DNA of 64,000 nt from CAZHTS01 sp964535315. Its GTDB lineage: Bacteria > Chloroflexota > Anaerolineae > Anaerolineales > Anaerolineaceae. The translations under genes and the position numbers were made by a program. Numbering within the stretch: position 1 is the stretch's first letter; each line of letters starts with the position of its first letter. The notes beneath the pieces were generated by a model. The model was not told the DNA's origin, did not search any database, and was given only the letters and a program-made list of their open reading frames with translations. Of the stretch, positions 52,021-60,602 are shown piece after piece. The stretch covers positions 20,196 to 84,195 of the forward strand of contig CAZHTS010000010.1 in NCBI GenBank assembly GCA_964535315.1, in the 5' to 3' direction.

Positions 52021-52833
52021 TTATACCTGCTCTTGCGGATTCCGTCCAGGCATAGGAACATCCTCAACGGTCGTTAAGATCCACGGACCGTTCTCGGTGA
52101 TCGCTACAGAATGCTCGAAATGCGCCGTCAACGAACCATCGGCCGAGGCTACCGTCCACTCGTCCGGTAAAACACGTGTGGACGCCGTACCCACCAGCAC
52201 CATCGGTTCAAGGGCAATGCACATCCCTGCTCGCAGCAACATGCCGCGCCCGGCGACGCCGTAGTTCGGCACCTGCGGGCCCTCGTGCATCCTGCGCCCT
52301 ACCCCATGTCCGGTATACTCACGCGTGACGTATAACCCGTGGCTCTCTACATACTGCTGGATGGCGGCCGAGATATCACCAACGTGATTGCCGGCGCGCA
52401 TCTGGGCAATGCCCACATACAACGCCTGCTCGGTTACCTCCAACAATTTGCGCGCTACCGGCGACACCTCACCCACCGGCGCGGTAAACGCCGAGTCGCC
52501 TACGTACCCTTCGTACACCGTCCCACAATCCATCGAAACGATGTCACCCTCGCGCAGTTTGCGCTTTCCGGGAATACCGTGCACCAGTTCAGCATTGATG
52601 CTGATACACGTGCTCGCCGGATAAGGATACGGGCCGGGATAGCCCTTGAAGGGCGAGTAGGCGCCGTATTTGCGCAGCACTTCTTCTGCCGCTGCATTGA
52701 GATCACCCGTCGTAACTCCCGGTTGGATGATGGCGCGCGCCGCCGCCAACGCCTCAGCGTTGATCCGACCGGCCTCGCGCATGGTCTCCAGTTCCTGCGG
52801 AGTCTTAATGGTGATCTGGCGATCCCAGGACAT
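52021..52833 (-). CDS. map: Methionine aminopeptidase, type I
   Basis: A 270-aa dinuclear metal enzyme that removes the initiator methionine. Metal ligands are visible in order: Asp in VSMDCGT, Asp in VGDSAF, His in TGHGVGRRMHEGP, Glu in IALEPM and Glu in AITENGPW. There is no N-terminal zinc-finger extension, so it is type Ia-like. It overlaps the adk stop by one base, which suggests coupled translation. Confidence 0.97.
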   Translation of the reverse strand: MSWDRQITIKTPQELETMREAGRINAEALAAARAIIQPGVTTGDLNAAAEEVLRKYGAYSPFKGYPGPYPYPASTCISINAELVHGIPGKRKLREGDIVSMDCGTVYEGYVGDSAFTAPVGEVSPVARKLLEVTEQALYVGIAQMRAGNHVGDISAAIQQYVESHGLYVTREYTGHGVGRRMHEGPQVPNYGVAGRGMLLRAGMCIALEPMVLVGTASTRVLPDEWTVASADGSLTAHFEHSVAITENGPWILTTVEDVPMPGRNPQEQV

Positions 52834-53489
52834 TACTTGGCCTCCATGATTGCCGCCAGCAATTGCACCGAAACGGCCTCAATCGCCTGCGTACCATCCA
52901 GTTCGACCAGCACACCCTGCTTGCGATAGTACTCAATCAACGGCGCGGTTTGTTCGAGATAGACCCGGATACGGCGTTCCACCGTTTCCGCCTGGTCGTC
53001 CTCACGTTGGTACAACTCAGATCCGTCGATATCACACTTGCCCGCTTCTTTCGGCGGATTGTACTTGCTGTGATACACGTGCCCGGCTGCCCGGCAGGAC
53101 CAGCGCCCACCCAGGCGGTCGATAAGCACTTCCGCCGGCACGGCGATGTAGGGCACGTGACTCACCCGGCCATCGCTCTGCGCCAGCATCTGGCTCAACG
53201 CCTCTGCCTGAGCCGGCGTGCGCGGGAAACCGTCCAACAAAGCTCCCTGCGCACAATCCGGCCGTTGCAGTCGTTCGCGGATCATGGCAATCGTCACATC
53301 ATCAGGGACCAACTCGCCCCGGTTCATGTACTCCTGGGCCAGCTTGCCCAACTCGGTCTGGTTTTTCAGGTTCTCCCGGAAGATGTCTCCCGAGGAGATG
53401 TGCGCCAGCGACAGCTTCTCAGCAATCAACTTGGCCTGCGTGCCTTTGCCAGCCCCAGGGGGCCCCAACAAAACAATGTACGTTGCCAT
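52833..53489 (-). CDS. adk: Adenylate kinase with partly lost zinc lid
   Basis: A 218-aa long-form adenylate kinase interconverting ATP, AMP and ADP. The P-loop GPPGAGKGT is at 9-17, DGFPRT at 86-91, and the lid at about 127-164. The lid zinc positions read C132, A135, C152, D155: the second cysteine is replaced by Ala, so the classic four-ligand site (Cys-Cys-Cys-Cys/Asp) is incomplete. It lies between secY and map as usual. Confidence 0.97.
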   Translation of the reverse strand: MATYIVLLGPPGAGKGTQAKLIAEKLSLAHISSGDIFRENLKNQTELGKLAQEYMNRGELVPDDVTIAMIRERLQRPDCAQGALLDGFPRTPAQAEALSQMLAQSDGRVSHVPYIAVPAEVLIDRLGGRWSCRAAGHVYHSKYNPPKEAGKCDIDGSELYQREDDQAETVERRIRVYLEQTAPLIEYYRKQGVLVELDGTQAIEAVSVQLLAAIMEAK

Positions 53490-53495
53490 CGTTTC

Positions 53496-54836
53496 TTATC
53501 CCTTGATCAAGCTTTCTTCATACCCGTGCAGCTTCAGCTCGGTATCGATGATGCTGAACGTGTCACGCACCACACCCACCACGATGAGCAGACCAGCCGA
53601 CGAGATCAACAACAACCCGGCCTGGCGGGCGCCTACCGGCAGAACCACGCCCAGGATGTACGGCAGCACCGCCACCAGCCCGAGGAACAACGCCCCCGGC
53701 AGGGTGATGCGCCGCTGCACCTTGGTCAGGTACTTCTGCGTCGGGGCGCCGCGCACCACGCCCGGGATCTGGGCGCCCTGTTTCTTCAGGTTGTCGCCGT
53801 AGTTCTGGTTGGCAAACAACACGTCGGTATAGAAGAAGGTGAACAGTACCACCATGAAGAAGTACATCACCCCATACCAGCCGCTGTTGCCGCCAAAGAT
53901 ATTCGAAACCGACGTGGCAAATTCCTTCACCCAGGCCGTTTGCGAGCCGAGGAAGAAGCCTGCGATGATCGCCGGGAAGGTCAGGATCGACTGGGCAAAG
54001 ATCAGCGGGATCATGCCTGCCATATTGACCATCAACGGCAGATTGCTGCGCACCGGCATCGACATACGATTGCCCACCCGCCGTCCGGGGAACAGCACCG
54101 GGATGTTGCGCCGGCCCTGTTGAACGAAGACGATGGCAAAGATGGTCAACGCCAGGATCACAAACACCAACAGCAGCATCCACCAACCGTTCTCACGATC
54201 GGCCAGCAGACCGCCCAGGTGGCTGGGGACACGCGACACGATACCGGCAAAGATGATCAACGACAGACCCTGGTTGGGGATACCGTACTCAGAGATCAAC
54301 TGACCGATCCAGATGCCGAACATCGTCCCCGCCATCATGCTCAGCAGGGTCGCCAGCGTGGGCAAAAGGTTCTCGCCGCTAAAGCCATAGTGTGTCAGGA
54401 TCGGCATACTGTAGCTTGCGCTGAAGATGTTGATCTGGCCGATGGCCGACAACAACGCCATCGGGATGGTGAGGATCACGGTCCAACGCTCCATCCAGGC
54501 CTGCCCCTCACGGGGGTTTTCCTTCAACTTGCGTTCCAGCGCCGGGATAATCGGCACCAGCAGTTGCAGGATGATCTGGGCGGTAATGTAAGGATACACG
54601 CCCATCGCCAGGATCGAGAAATTGGATACCGTACCGCCCGAGAGCAAATCTAACAGGTTGAACAGATTGCCCGCCGCCCCGCCGGACTGGGCAATGCTCG
54701 CCAACACGTCACGATTCACCCCCGGAACGGGGATATTCGCCGCAAGGCGATAGATCACCAGCAGGAGCAGAGTGATCAACAGCTTGTTGCGAATATCCTC
54801 GGATTTGAACAGAAAGCGCCACGCTGACCGCTTCAT
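53496..54836 (-). CDS. secY: Protein translocase subunit SecY
   Basis: A 446-aa pore subunit of the Sec translocon with ten transmembrane helices. The N-terminus (NKLLITLLLLVIYRLAANIPVPG), the GVYPYITAQIILQLL plug/helix-2 region, and IPALERKLKENPREGQ and RRNIPVLFPGRRVG loops are family landmarks. It follows rplO by 28 bp. Confidence 0.98.
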   Translation of the reverse strand: MKRSAWRFLFKSEDIRNKLLITLLLLVIYRLAANIPVPGVNRDVLASIAQSGGAAGNLFNLLDLLSGGTVSNFSILAMGVYPYITAQIILQLLVPIIPALERKLKENPREGQAWMERWTVILTIPMALLSAIGQINIFSASYSMPILTHYGFSGENLLPTLATLLSMMAGTMFGIWIGQLISEYGIPNQGLSLIIFAGIVSRVPSHLGGLLADRENGWWMLLLVFVILALTIFAIVFVQQGRRNIPVLFPGRRVGNRMSMPVRSNLPLMVNMAGMIPLIFAQSILTFPAIIAGFFLGSQTAWVKEFATSVSNIFGGNSGWYGVMYFFMVVLFTFFYTDVLFANQNYGDNLKKQGAQIPGVVRGAPTQKYLTKVQRRITLPGALFLGLVAVLPYILGVVLPVGARQAGLLLISSAGLLIVVGVVRDTFSIIDTELKLHGYEESLIKG

Positions 54837-54864
54837 GGAAGGTCTCCTTTGCTGAGGTCAGCCG

Positions 54865-55317
54865 CTAAGCGATCAGTTCTACGCTGCCGCCGGCGGCCTC
54901 AATCTTTGCACGAGCGCTTTTGGTAATGCGCTGGACACGGACCTTGAGCGCCACAGCGATCTCACCGCGCCCGAGGACCACCACCGGGTTGCCCGGCTTG
55001 CCGAGCATACCGGCTTCGGCCAGGACTTCGGGGGTTACTTCAGCGCCCGCCTCAAAGCGAGCCAGTTTTTCCAGGTTCACTTCGTTGTACTCGACCTGGA
55101 AGGGCGGCGTAAAGCCTTCACCACGCATGAACGGCAGGCGGCGGTAGAAAGGCAGGTTGCCACCCTGGCGGTACAGATGACCGCCCTCGCCCGAGCGAGC
55201 GTTCTGGCCCTTGCTACCCCGGCCGCAGGTCTTTCCCTGTCCGGCCGAGATGCCATGACCAACACGCTTGCGCGGTTTTCGCGAGCCTGGATTGGGCATC
55301 AAATCATTCAGTTTCAT
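54865..55317 (-). CDS. rplO: Ribosomal protein L15
   Basis: A 150-aa large-subunit protein. MKLNDLMPNPGSRKPRKRVG, GHGISAGQGKTCGRGSKGQ and GGNLPFYRRLPFMRG are typical. The C-terminus (VALKVRVQRITKSARAKIEAAGG) ends the family fold. The gene starts 2 bp after rpmD. Confidence 0.98.
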   Translation of the reverse strand: MKLNDLMPNPGSRKPRKRVGHGISAGQGKTCGRGSKGQNARSGEGGHLYRQGGNLPFYRRLPFMRGEGFTPPFQVEYNEVNLEKLARFEAGAEVTPEVLAEAGMLGKPGNPVVVLGRGEIAVALKVRVQRITKSARAKIEAAGGSVELIA

Positions 55318-55319
55318 CG

Positions 55320-55520
55320 CTACACCTGCTCTTCAATTTCAACCAGATGATTCACCTTGGCCAGCATACCCCGCAGCGTCGGGCTGTCGACGTGCTCCAC
55401 CGTCTGATGCAGACGGCGCAGCCCCAACGCCCGCAGCGTGGCCTTGTGACGTACCGAGTAACCAATGGCGCTCTTCAACAGGGTGACGCGCACTTTTTTG
55501 GAAGCAGTTGTCTCAGGCAT
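55320..55520 (-). CDS. rpmD: Ribosomal protein L30
   Basis: A 66-aa protein. VRVTLLKSAIGYSVRHKATLRALGL and the SPTLRGMLAKVNHLV segment match L30. It starts 8 bp inside the end of rpsE, indicating translational coupling. Confidence 0.97.
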   Translation of the reverse strand: MPETTASKKVRVTLLKSAIGYSVRHKATLRALGLRRLHQTVEHVDSPTLRGMLAKVNHLVEIEEQV

Positions 55521-56040
55521 CTTTCCTCCGCTCCCAGAACGGTATCAGTTCCTTCACCGGCTTGCCCCGGCGAGCCGCTTCCTGTTCTGGCGATTTGAGT
55601 TGATCCAGGGCGTCAAAAGTCGCCTGAACCACATTCAACACATTGGCGCTGCCCAACGACTTGGTCAGAATGTCACGGATGCCAGCCGCCTCGAGCACGG
55701 CGCGTACGCCGCCCGCGGCGATAACGCCCGTACCGGGAGAAGCGGGCTTGAGCAGCACGCGCGCCCCGGCCGTCCGCCCGATCACCTCGTGCGGGATAGT
55801 GGTGCCAGACAGCGCCACCTGGCGCAGGTTCTTGTGCGCATGATCGGTCGCCTTGCGCATGGCATCCGGCACGGCGTTGGCTTTGCCAACACCCAGGCCG
55901 ACCTTACCGTGGTTGTCGCCAGCCACCAGCGTCACCCGGAAGGAGAAACGCCGGCCGCCTTTAACCACTTTGGCCACACGCGCGATTTCGATCACGCGCT
56001 CGTCAAACTGTTGTTCTAAGGGTTGATAATCCATTTCCAT
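55513..56040 (-). CDS. rpsE: Ribosomal protein S5
   Basis: A 175-aa accuracy-related small-subunit protein. VIEIARVAKVVKGGRRFSF begins the double-stranded RNA-binding-like domain, and VGLGVGKANAVPDAMRKA and GTGVIAAGGVRAVLEAAGI follow. It overlaps rpmD by 8 bp and lies 29 bp after rplR. Confidence 0.98.
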   Translation of the reverse strand: MEMDYQPLEQQFDERVIEIARVAKVVKGGRRFSFRVTLVAGDNHGKVGLGVGKANAVPDAMRKATDHAHKNLRQVALSGTTIPHEVIGRTAGARVLLKPASPGTGVIAAGGVRAVLEAAGIRDILTKSLGSANVLNVVQATFDALDQLKSPEQEAARRGKPVKELIPFWERRKDA

Positions 56041-56069
56041 AGTCAGGCCTCATTCGTCTCACTTATGCC

Positions 56070-56435
56070 CTAGAACTCCAGGCCATGCTGGCGGGCGCTA
56101 TCGGCCAGGGCTTTCACCCGACCGATGTATTTGAAACCACCCCGGTCGAAGACGACGGTGGTGATGCCCTTGTTCTTGGCGCGTTCGGCCACAACCTGAC
56201 CCACCAGGCGAGCCTGTTCGGTCTTGGTCATGCCCTTGACCTTCTCACGGAGTTCTTGATCCACCGTGGAAGCAGCAGCCAGCGTGTGGCCGGCCTGATC
56301 GTCGATTACCTGAGCATAAATCTCGGCCAGGCTGCGGAAGACAGCCAGGCGCGGGCGCTCCGGGGTACCTACAACGTGCTTTCGCACACGTTCATGCCGC
56401 TTAATGCGGGCTTCTGCACGATTGATGTTCGCCAT
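56070..56435 (-). CDS. rplR: Ribosomal protein L18
   Basis: A 121-aa 5S rRNA-binding protein. ERPRLAVFRSLAEIYAQVIDDQ, VFDRGGFKYIGRVKALADSAR and the terminal HGLEF are canonical. It follows rplF by 11 bp. Confidence 0.98.
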   Translation of the reverse strand: MANINRAEARIKRHERVRKHVVGTPERPRLAVFRSLAEIYAQVIDDQAGHTLAAASTVDQELREKVKGMTKTEQARLVGQVVAERAKNKGITTVVFDRGGFKYIGRVKALADSARQHGLEF

Positions 56436-56446
56436 AAGCCACCTGT

Positions 56447-56998
56447 TTACTTCTTCTTAGCCTTACCAGACTTGCCGGCTTTGCGACGGATCTTCTCGCC
56501 CTGGTAACGGATCCCCTTGCCCTTGTAGGGTTCGGGCGGGCGAATCTTGCGAATGTCTGCCGCAATCTGGCCAAGCTGTTCTTTATCCGCACCCAGGATG
56601 CGCACCTGGCGAATCTTGGTGTCTACCTCAAAGGCCACACCTTCTTCAGGTTCGATCACAACCGGATGTGAATAACCAACGTACAGAACAAGGTTGCTAC
56701 CGTTCATTTCTGCGCGGTAACCAACCCCTTCTACTTCCAATACCCGGGTGAAGCCGGTGCTGACGCCGGTCACCATGTTATTCAATAAAGCACGCGTCGT
56801 TCCATGCAAAGCGCGCACCGAGGGTGCATCCGAGCTGCGCTTGACCAGAAGCTGATTGGCTTCCATCTCAATCGACAACACGGGCGAGAAAGCACGTTCG
56901 AGCTGCCCCTTCGGGCCACTGACCTTCACGTAGCTCCCCTCGATATCTACCTTGACGCCGGCAGGAACGGCCACAGGCATACGACCAATTCGAGACAC
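56447..56998 (-). CDS. rplF: Ribosomal protein L6
   Basis: A 183-aa protein with two similar domains. SRIGRMPVAVPAGV at the start, VEGVGYRAEMNGSNLVLYVGYSHPV in the middle and RPPEPYKGKGIRYQGEKIRRKAGK at the end match L6. The start is GTG 56998, 6 nt after AAAGGAGG; the open frame extends 14 codons upstream without support. Confidence 0.97.
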   Translation of the reverse strand: MSRIGRMPVAVPAGVKVDIEGSYVKVSGPKGQLERAFSPVLSIEMEANQLLVKRSSDAPSVRALHGTTRALLNNMVTGVSTGFTRVLEVEGVGYRAEMNGSNLVLYVGYSHPVVIEPEEGVAFEVDTKIRQVRILGADKEQLGQIAADIRKIRPPEPYKGKGIRYQGEKIRRKAGKSGKAKKK

Positions 56999-57024
56999 GG
57001 TATACCTCCTTTGCTCCGGTCGAA

Positions 57025-57435
57025 CTACCAGACCTTGCACAACAGCTCGCCGCCAACACCCAGCTGGCGAGCGCGTTGCCCGGTCATGATGCCCTTGGGA
57101 GTAGACAGGATAGCAATACCCATGCCCGAAAGAACCCAGGGGATATCCTGCTTCCGGGTGTACACCCGCCGGCCAGGCCGGCTGATGCGCAGCAAACCGG
57201 TGATTACAGGACGACGCTCGCGGCGTTCCCCAACATACTTGAGACGCACTCGCAGAACCGAGTGAGCCAGTTCGTCGGTAGCCACTTCAAACCCGTCAAT
57301 GTACCCTTCCTCTTTGAGGATGCGGGCAAGTTCCGCCTTCAGCTTCGAACCGGGCATGGCCACCAACGTCTGGCCGGCCATTACACCGTTGCGGATGCGG
57401 GTCAACATATCAGCGATAGGATCGTTCACACTCAT
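57025..57435 (-). CDS. rpsH: Ribosomal protein S8
   Basis: A 136-aa 16S rRNA-binding protein. DPIADMLTRIRNG, LKEEGYIDGFEV and the C-terminal ILSTPKGIMTGQRARQLGVGGELLCKVW are diagnostic. In E. coli S8 represses the spc operon at rplE; no matching site was sought in detail. It follows rpsN by 19 bp. Confidence 0.98.
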   Translation of the reverse strand: MSVNDPIADMLTRIRNGVMAGQTLVAMPGSKLKAELARILKEEGYIDGFEVATDELAHSVLRVRLKYVGERRERRPVITGLLRISRPGRRVYTRKQDIPWVLSGMGIAILSTPKGIMTGQRARQLGVGGELLCKVW

Positions 57436-57454
57436 TTTTTAACCTCCAGCCTGG

Positions 57455-57637
57455 CTACCAGGACGATTTCACCACGCCGGGGATAGTCCCTTGCAGTGCA
57501 AGTTCGCGGAAGCAAATGCGGCACAGACCAAAGCGGCGCAGATAGCCACGCGGGCGACCGCAGCGTTCGCAGCGATTGCGGACCTGAACAGCGTATTTGC
57601 GTCGCTGCTCACGATAAGTCATGCATTTCTTCGCCAT
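57455..57637 (-). CDS. rpsZ: Ribosomal protein S14 type Z
   Basis: A 60-aa short S14 with the complete zinc site C23, C26, C39, C42 (RCERCGRPRG...LCRICFREL) and the terminal GTIPGVVKSSW. The short zinc form is usual in Gram-positive-like and many thermophilic lineages. It starts 2 bp after rplE. Confidence 0.97.
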   Translation of the reverse strand: MAKKCMTYREQRRKYAVQVRNRCERCGRPRGYLRRFGLCRICFRELALQGTIPGVVKSSW

Positions 57638-57639
57638 TT

Positions 57640-58182
57640 TTATCCCTTCCTGAACGGCATGCCGAGCATTTGCAGAAGCGCAGATGCATGAGCATCGTTA
57701 GTGGCCGTGGTCACAATCGTGATTTCCATCCCACGGATCTTGTCGATTTTATCGTATTCGATTTCCGGGAAGATCAGTTGTTCCCGCAAACCCAACGTGT
57801 AATTCCCGCGACCATCAAAGGCTTCGGCCGAAACACCGTGGAAGTCGCGCACGCGCGGCAGCACGATGTTCATCAGACGGTCCAAGAAGGCCCACATCCG
57901 CTCGCCACGCAGCGTCACCTTGACGCCGATGGCGCGACCCTCACGCAGTTTGAAGTTGGCAATACTGCGGCGCGCCTTGGTGATGACCGGCTTCTGTCCG
58001 GTGATCTGGGTGAGATCCGCCACGGCCGCGTCCAGCGTCTTGGGGTTATCCAGCGCCTCGCCCATGCCGATGTTGACCACAACCTTTTCGACCCGCGGGA
58101 CCTGCATGACGTTCTTCAGGTCCAGCGACTTCTGCAAGGCGGGCACCAGTTCTTTTTGATATCGTTCTTTCAACCTGTTCAT
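57640..58182 (-). CDS. rplE: Ribosomal protein L5
   Basis: A 180-aa 5S rRNA-binding protein. MNRLKERYQKELVPAL, VVNIGMGEALDNPK, GQKPVITKARRSIANFKLREG and GRGNYTLGLREQLIFPEI follow the family pattern. It lies 24 bp after rplX. Confidence 0.98.
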   Translation of the reverse strand: MNRLKERYQKELVPALQKSLDLKNVMQVPRVEKVVVNIGMGEALDNPKTLDAAVADLTQITGQKPVITKARRSIANFKLREGRAIGVKVTLRGERMWAFLDRLMNIVLPRVRDFHGVSAEAFDGRGNYTLGLREQLIFPEIEYDKIDKIRGMEITIVTTATNDAHASALLQMLGMPFRKG

Positions 58183-58206
58183 AATTCAGCTATGCTCCCA
58201 GGCAGC

Positions 58207-58542
58207 CTAGTCATCCAACACGGCGTCGCACTTCTTGCAGACCCGGTGCACCTTGTCATCCTGGCGCATCAGCCCCACGCGCGTGGCCTTGCCGCATTTC
58301 GGACATACCAGCATCACATTCGAAATGTGGATGGGTGCCTCATAGCGCACCTTCCCAGGGTTGACCGTACGGCCGCCCTGCGCCTGCATCTGGCGCTGAT
58401 GCTTGGTGCGCATATTGGCACCCTGCACCACCACAGCTTCATCATCCACCAAAACTTTGATGACCTCACCGCGCTTACCCTTGTCATCTTCGCGGCCGGA
58501 GATCACTTCAACCTGATCACCTTTACGAATCTTGAGTTTCAT
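58207..58542 (-). CDS. rplX: Ribosomal protein L24 with C-terminal zinc ribbon
   Basis: A 111-aa protein. The KOW domain (KIRKGDQVEVISGREDDKGK) starts the rRNA-binding part, followed by the usual loop and PIHISNVMLVC. The C-terminus holds C80, C83, C102 and C105 in two C-x2-C pairs, a probable zinc ribbon that E. coli L24 lacks. It lies 25 bp after rplN. Confidence 0.96.
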   Translation of the reverse strand: MKLKIRKGDQVEVISGREDDKGKRGEVIKVLVDDEAVVVQGANMRTKHQRQMQAQGGRTVNPGKVRYEAPIHISNVMLVCPKCGKATRVGLMRQDDKVHRVCKKCDAVLDD

Positions 58543-58567
58543 GGCTTCGCTCCTGTTCCCTCTGCTC

Positions 58568-58939
58568 CTAGATCACTTCCGGAGCCAGCGAGACAATCTT
58601 CATAAAACCTTTCTCACGCAGTTCGCGAGCCACAGGGCCAAAGATGCGGGTGCCTTTCGGGTTCTGGCCATCGTTGTCCAGGATCACGGCGGCGTTATCG
58701 TCAAAGCGGATGGTGGAACCATCTTCACGCCGCCATTCCTTGGCGCAGCGTACGATGACGGCCTTGACCACATCGCTCTTCTTCACCGAACCTTGCGGGG
58801 CAGCCGTCTTGACGCTGGCAACCACCACATCGCCCACATGACCATACTTGCGCACCGAGCCACCCATGACGTGGATGACCAGCAGTTCGCGCGCGCCGGT
58901 GTTATCGGCAACTTTTAAACGACTTTCCTGCTGAATCAT
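58568..58939 (-). CDS. rplN: Ribosomal protein L14
   Basis: A 123-aa inter-subunit bridge protein. MIQQESRLKVADNTGARELL, FDDNAAVILDNDGQNPKGTR, IFGPVARELREKGFMKIVSLAPEVI are near-consensus. It follows rpsQ by 3 bp. Confidence 0.98.
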   Translation of the reverse strand: MIQQESRLKVADNTGARELLVIHVMGGSVRKYGHVGDVVVASVKTAAPQGSVKKSDVVKAVIVRCAKEWRREDGSTIRFDDNAAVILDNDGQNPKGTRIFGPVARELREKGFMKIVSLAPEVI

Positions 58940-58942
58940 GGC

Positions 58943-59215
58943 CTACGCTCCCTGGGTTTCTTCTACCGACTGGTTCAGACGCTTGACGATCGTCTCCACC
59001 ACCCAACGCTTCTCGCGCGACAGCGGGCGGCTCTCCACAATCATCACCTCGTCCCCAATTTCGCAACCCAGCTCGTCGTGTGCCTTGACGCGATTGGCGC
59101 TGTGCACAACCTTCTTATAGAGCGGATGCCGGTAGGTTCGAGTAATCTCGACCACAACGGTCTTCATCATCTTGTTGCTGGTTACAATCCCAGTCAGGCG
59201 ACGACGATTATTCAT
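58943..59215 (-). CDS. rpsQ: Ribosomal protein S17
   Basis: A 90-aa OB-fold protein. RRLTGIVTSNKMMKTVVVEI, HPLYKKVVHSANRVKAHDE and VMIVESRPLSREKRWVV are canonical. It overlaps rpmC by 4 bp (ATGA), so both are translated together. Confidence 0.98.
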   Translation of the reverse strand: MNNRRRLTGIVTSNKMMKTVVVEITRTYRHPLYKKVVHSANRVKAHDELGCEIGDEVMIVESRPLSREKRWVVETIVKRLNQSVEETQGA

Positions 59216-59424
59216 GCTTCACCTTCCCGCGTAGCCGCCATTTCGCGCTCGTGCAGAATGGTCTCGTAACGAGCAATCAAGCGGCGAGTTACCTTCAAGC
59301 GACTGGTATCGGTCATCTGCCCGGTGACGATCTGGAAACGCAGATTCATCAGTTCCTGACGAGCATCGCCCAACTTCGCTTTAAGTTCTTCAATCTTCAT
59401 CGTTCGAATTTCAGACGTTTTCAT
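59212..59424 (-). CDS. rpmC: Ribosomal protein L29
   Basis: A 70-aa two-helix protein near the tunnel exit. IRTMKIEELKAKLGDARQEL, MNLRFQIVTGQMTDTSRL and VTRRLIARYETILHER match L29. It overlaps rplP and rpsQ by 4 bp each. Confidence 0.97.
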   Translation of the reverse strand: MKTSEIRTMKIEELKAKLGDARQELMNLRFQIVTGQMTDTSRLKVTRRLIARYETILHEREMAATREGEA

Positions 59425-59849
59425 GACTGTTCTCCTGCAACATCGTGACGACCAACGACCTTCGTCTTGATGGAGAACTTATAGGACGCCTGGTGCAAGG
59501 CTTCCACTGCTATATCAGCAGGCAGGCCACCAAGTTCGAACACGATACGACCCGGCCGAACCACGGCCACCCAGTATTCCACGCCACCTTTCCCTTTACC
59601 CATACGGGTTTCCGGGGGTTTCTGGGTATAGGGCTTATCCGGGAAAATGCGAATCCACACCTTCCCACGACGGCGCATCACACGCATGATGGCGCGACGG
59701 GCGGCTTCGATCTGGCGGGCGGTTACCCAACCTGGCTCAAGCACCTGCAGGCCGTAGTCACCGAACGTCACTTCGGCGCCTCGCAAGGCTTTGCCCGTCA
59801 TGCGGCCACGCTGCTGCTTGCGCCATTTAACACGCTTTGGCATCAACAT
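59421..59849 (-). CDS. rplP: Ribosomal protein L16
   Basis: A 142-aa protein contacting A-site tRNA. MLMPKRVKWRKQQRGRM, FGDYGLQVLEPGWVTARQIE, RRGKVWIRIFPDKPYTQKP and ETRMGKGKGGVEYWVAVV are diagnostic. Confidence 0.98.
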   Translation of the reverse strand: MLMPKRVKWRKQQRGRMTGKALRGAEVTFGDYGLQVLEPGWVTARQIEAARRAIMRVMRRRGKVWIRIFPDKPYTQKPPETRMGKGKGGVEYWVAVVRPGRIVFELGGLPADIAVEALHQASYKFSIKTKVVGRHDVAGEQS

Positions 59850-59894
59850 AGTTACAACCTCTTTCTATCACTGGACTTCTGTCCGGCGCAAAGC

Positions 59895-60572
59895 CTACTC
59901 GCTAACGTACACGCCTTCGGTGGTCTCAACTTTCTCTTCCACCTGCGACAGTACTTCGCCTTTATACACCCACACCTTGACCCCGATGCGGCCATAGGTG
60001 GTCAGCGCCTCAGCCCGGGCGAAATCGAAATCGCCACGCAGCGTCTGCAAAGGTACGCGACCTTCACGCAGCCACACACTGCGCGCCATTTCGGCGCCGC
60101 TCAGACGGCCTGCAACCTCAATCTTGATCCCCTGCGCGCCCTGGCGGATGGCCTGCTGCAACGCACGCTTCATCGCCCGCCGGTAGCTCACACGCCGCTC
60201 GATCTGACCGGCGATGTTGGTCGCCACCAGATACGCGTCCATGTCGGGATTCTTGATCTCTTTGATCTCGAGATCGATCTTCTTGCCGGTCAAAGCTTCC
60301 AACGCCTGGCGAATGCGCTTGACGCTATCGCCCTTGCGCCCGATCAAGATACCGGGCTTGGCGGTGTGCACCACAACCTTCACCTTACCGGGGAAGCGCT
60401 CAACTTCAACCCGCGATACACCAGCTTTACCCGCATCGCGGTGCACCACTTCACGAATGGTGAAGTCCTGGTGCAGTTGCTGGCGATATTCACTGCCTTC
60501 GGCGTACCAACGCCCTGTCCAGGGCTGGTTGATGCCGAGACGAAAGCCAATCGGATGAACTTTACGACCCAT
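59895..60572 (-). CDS. rpsC: Ribosomal protein S3
   Basis: A 225-aa protein with a KH RNA-binding domain. MGRKVHPIGFRLGIN, VHTAKPGILIGRKGDSVKRI (KH GxxG loop) and AQGIKIEVAGRLSGAEMAR are typical. It follows rplV by 30 bp. Confidence 0.98.
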   Translation of the reverse strand: MGRKVHPIGFRLGINQPWTGRWYAEGSEYRQQLHQDFTIREVVHRDAGKAGVSRVEVERFPGKVKVVVHTAKPGILIGRKGDSVKRIRQALEALTGKKIDLEIKEIKNPDMDAYLVATNIAGQIERRVSYRRAMKRALQQAIRQGAQGIKIEVAGRLSGAEMARSVWLREGRVPLQTLRGDFDFARAEALTTYGRIGVKVWVYKGEVLSQVEEKVETTEGVYVSE

Positions 60573-60602
60573 AATGTCTCCTGGTGTCTCTCTGGTCCAG
60601 AA

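Noticed and set aside
52863..54653. 596-codon plus-strand open frame opposite adk and secY
   Set aside because: It is antisense to two certain genes, has no recognisable domain and shows His/Gln/Arg-rich composition typical of GC-driven shadow frames.
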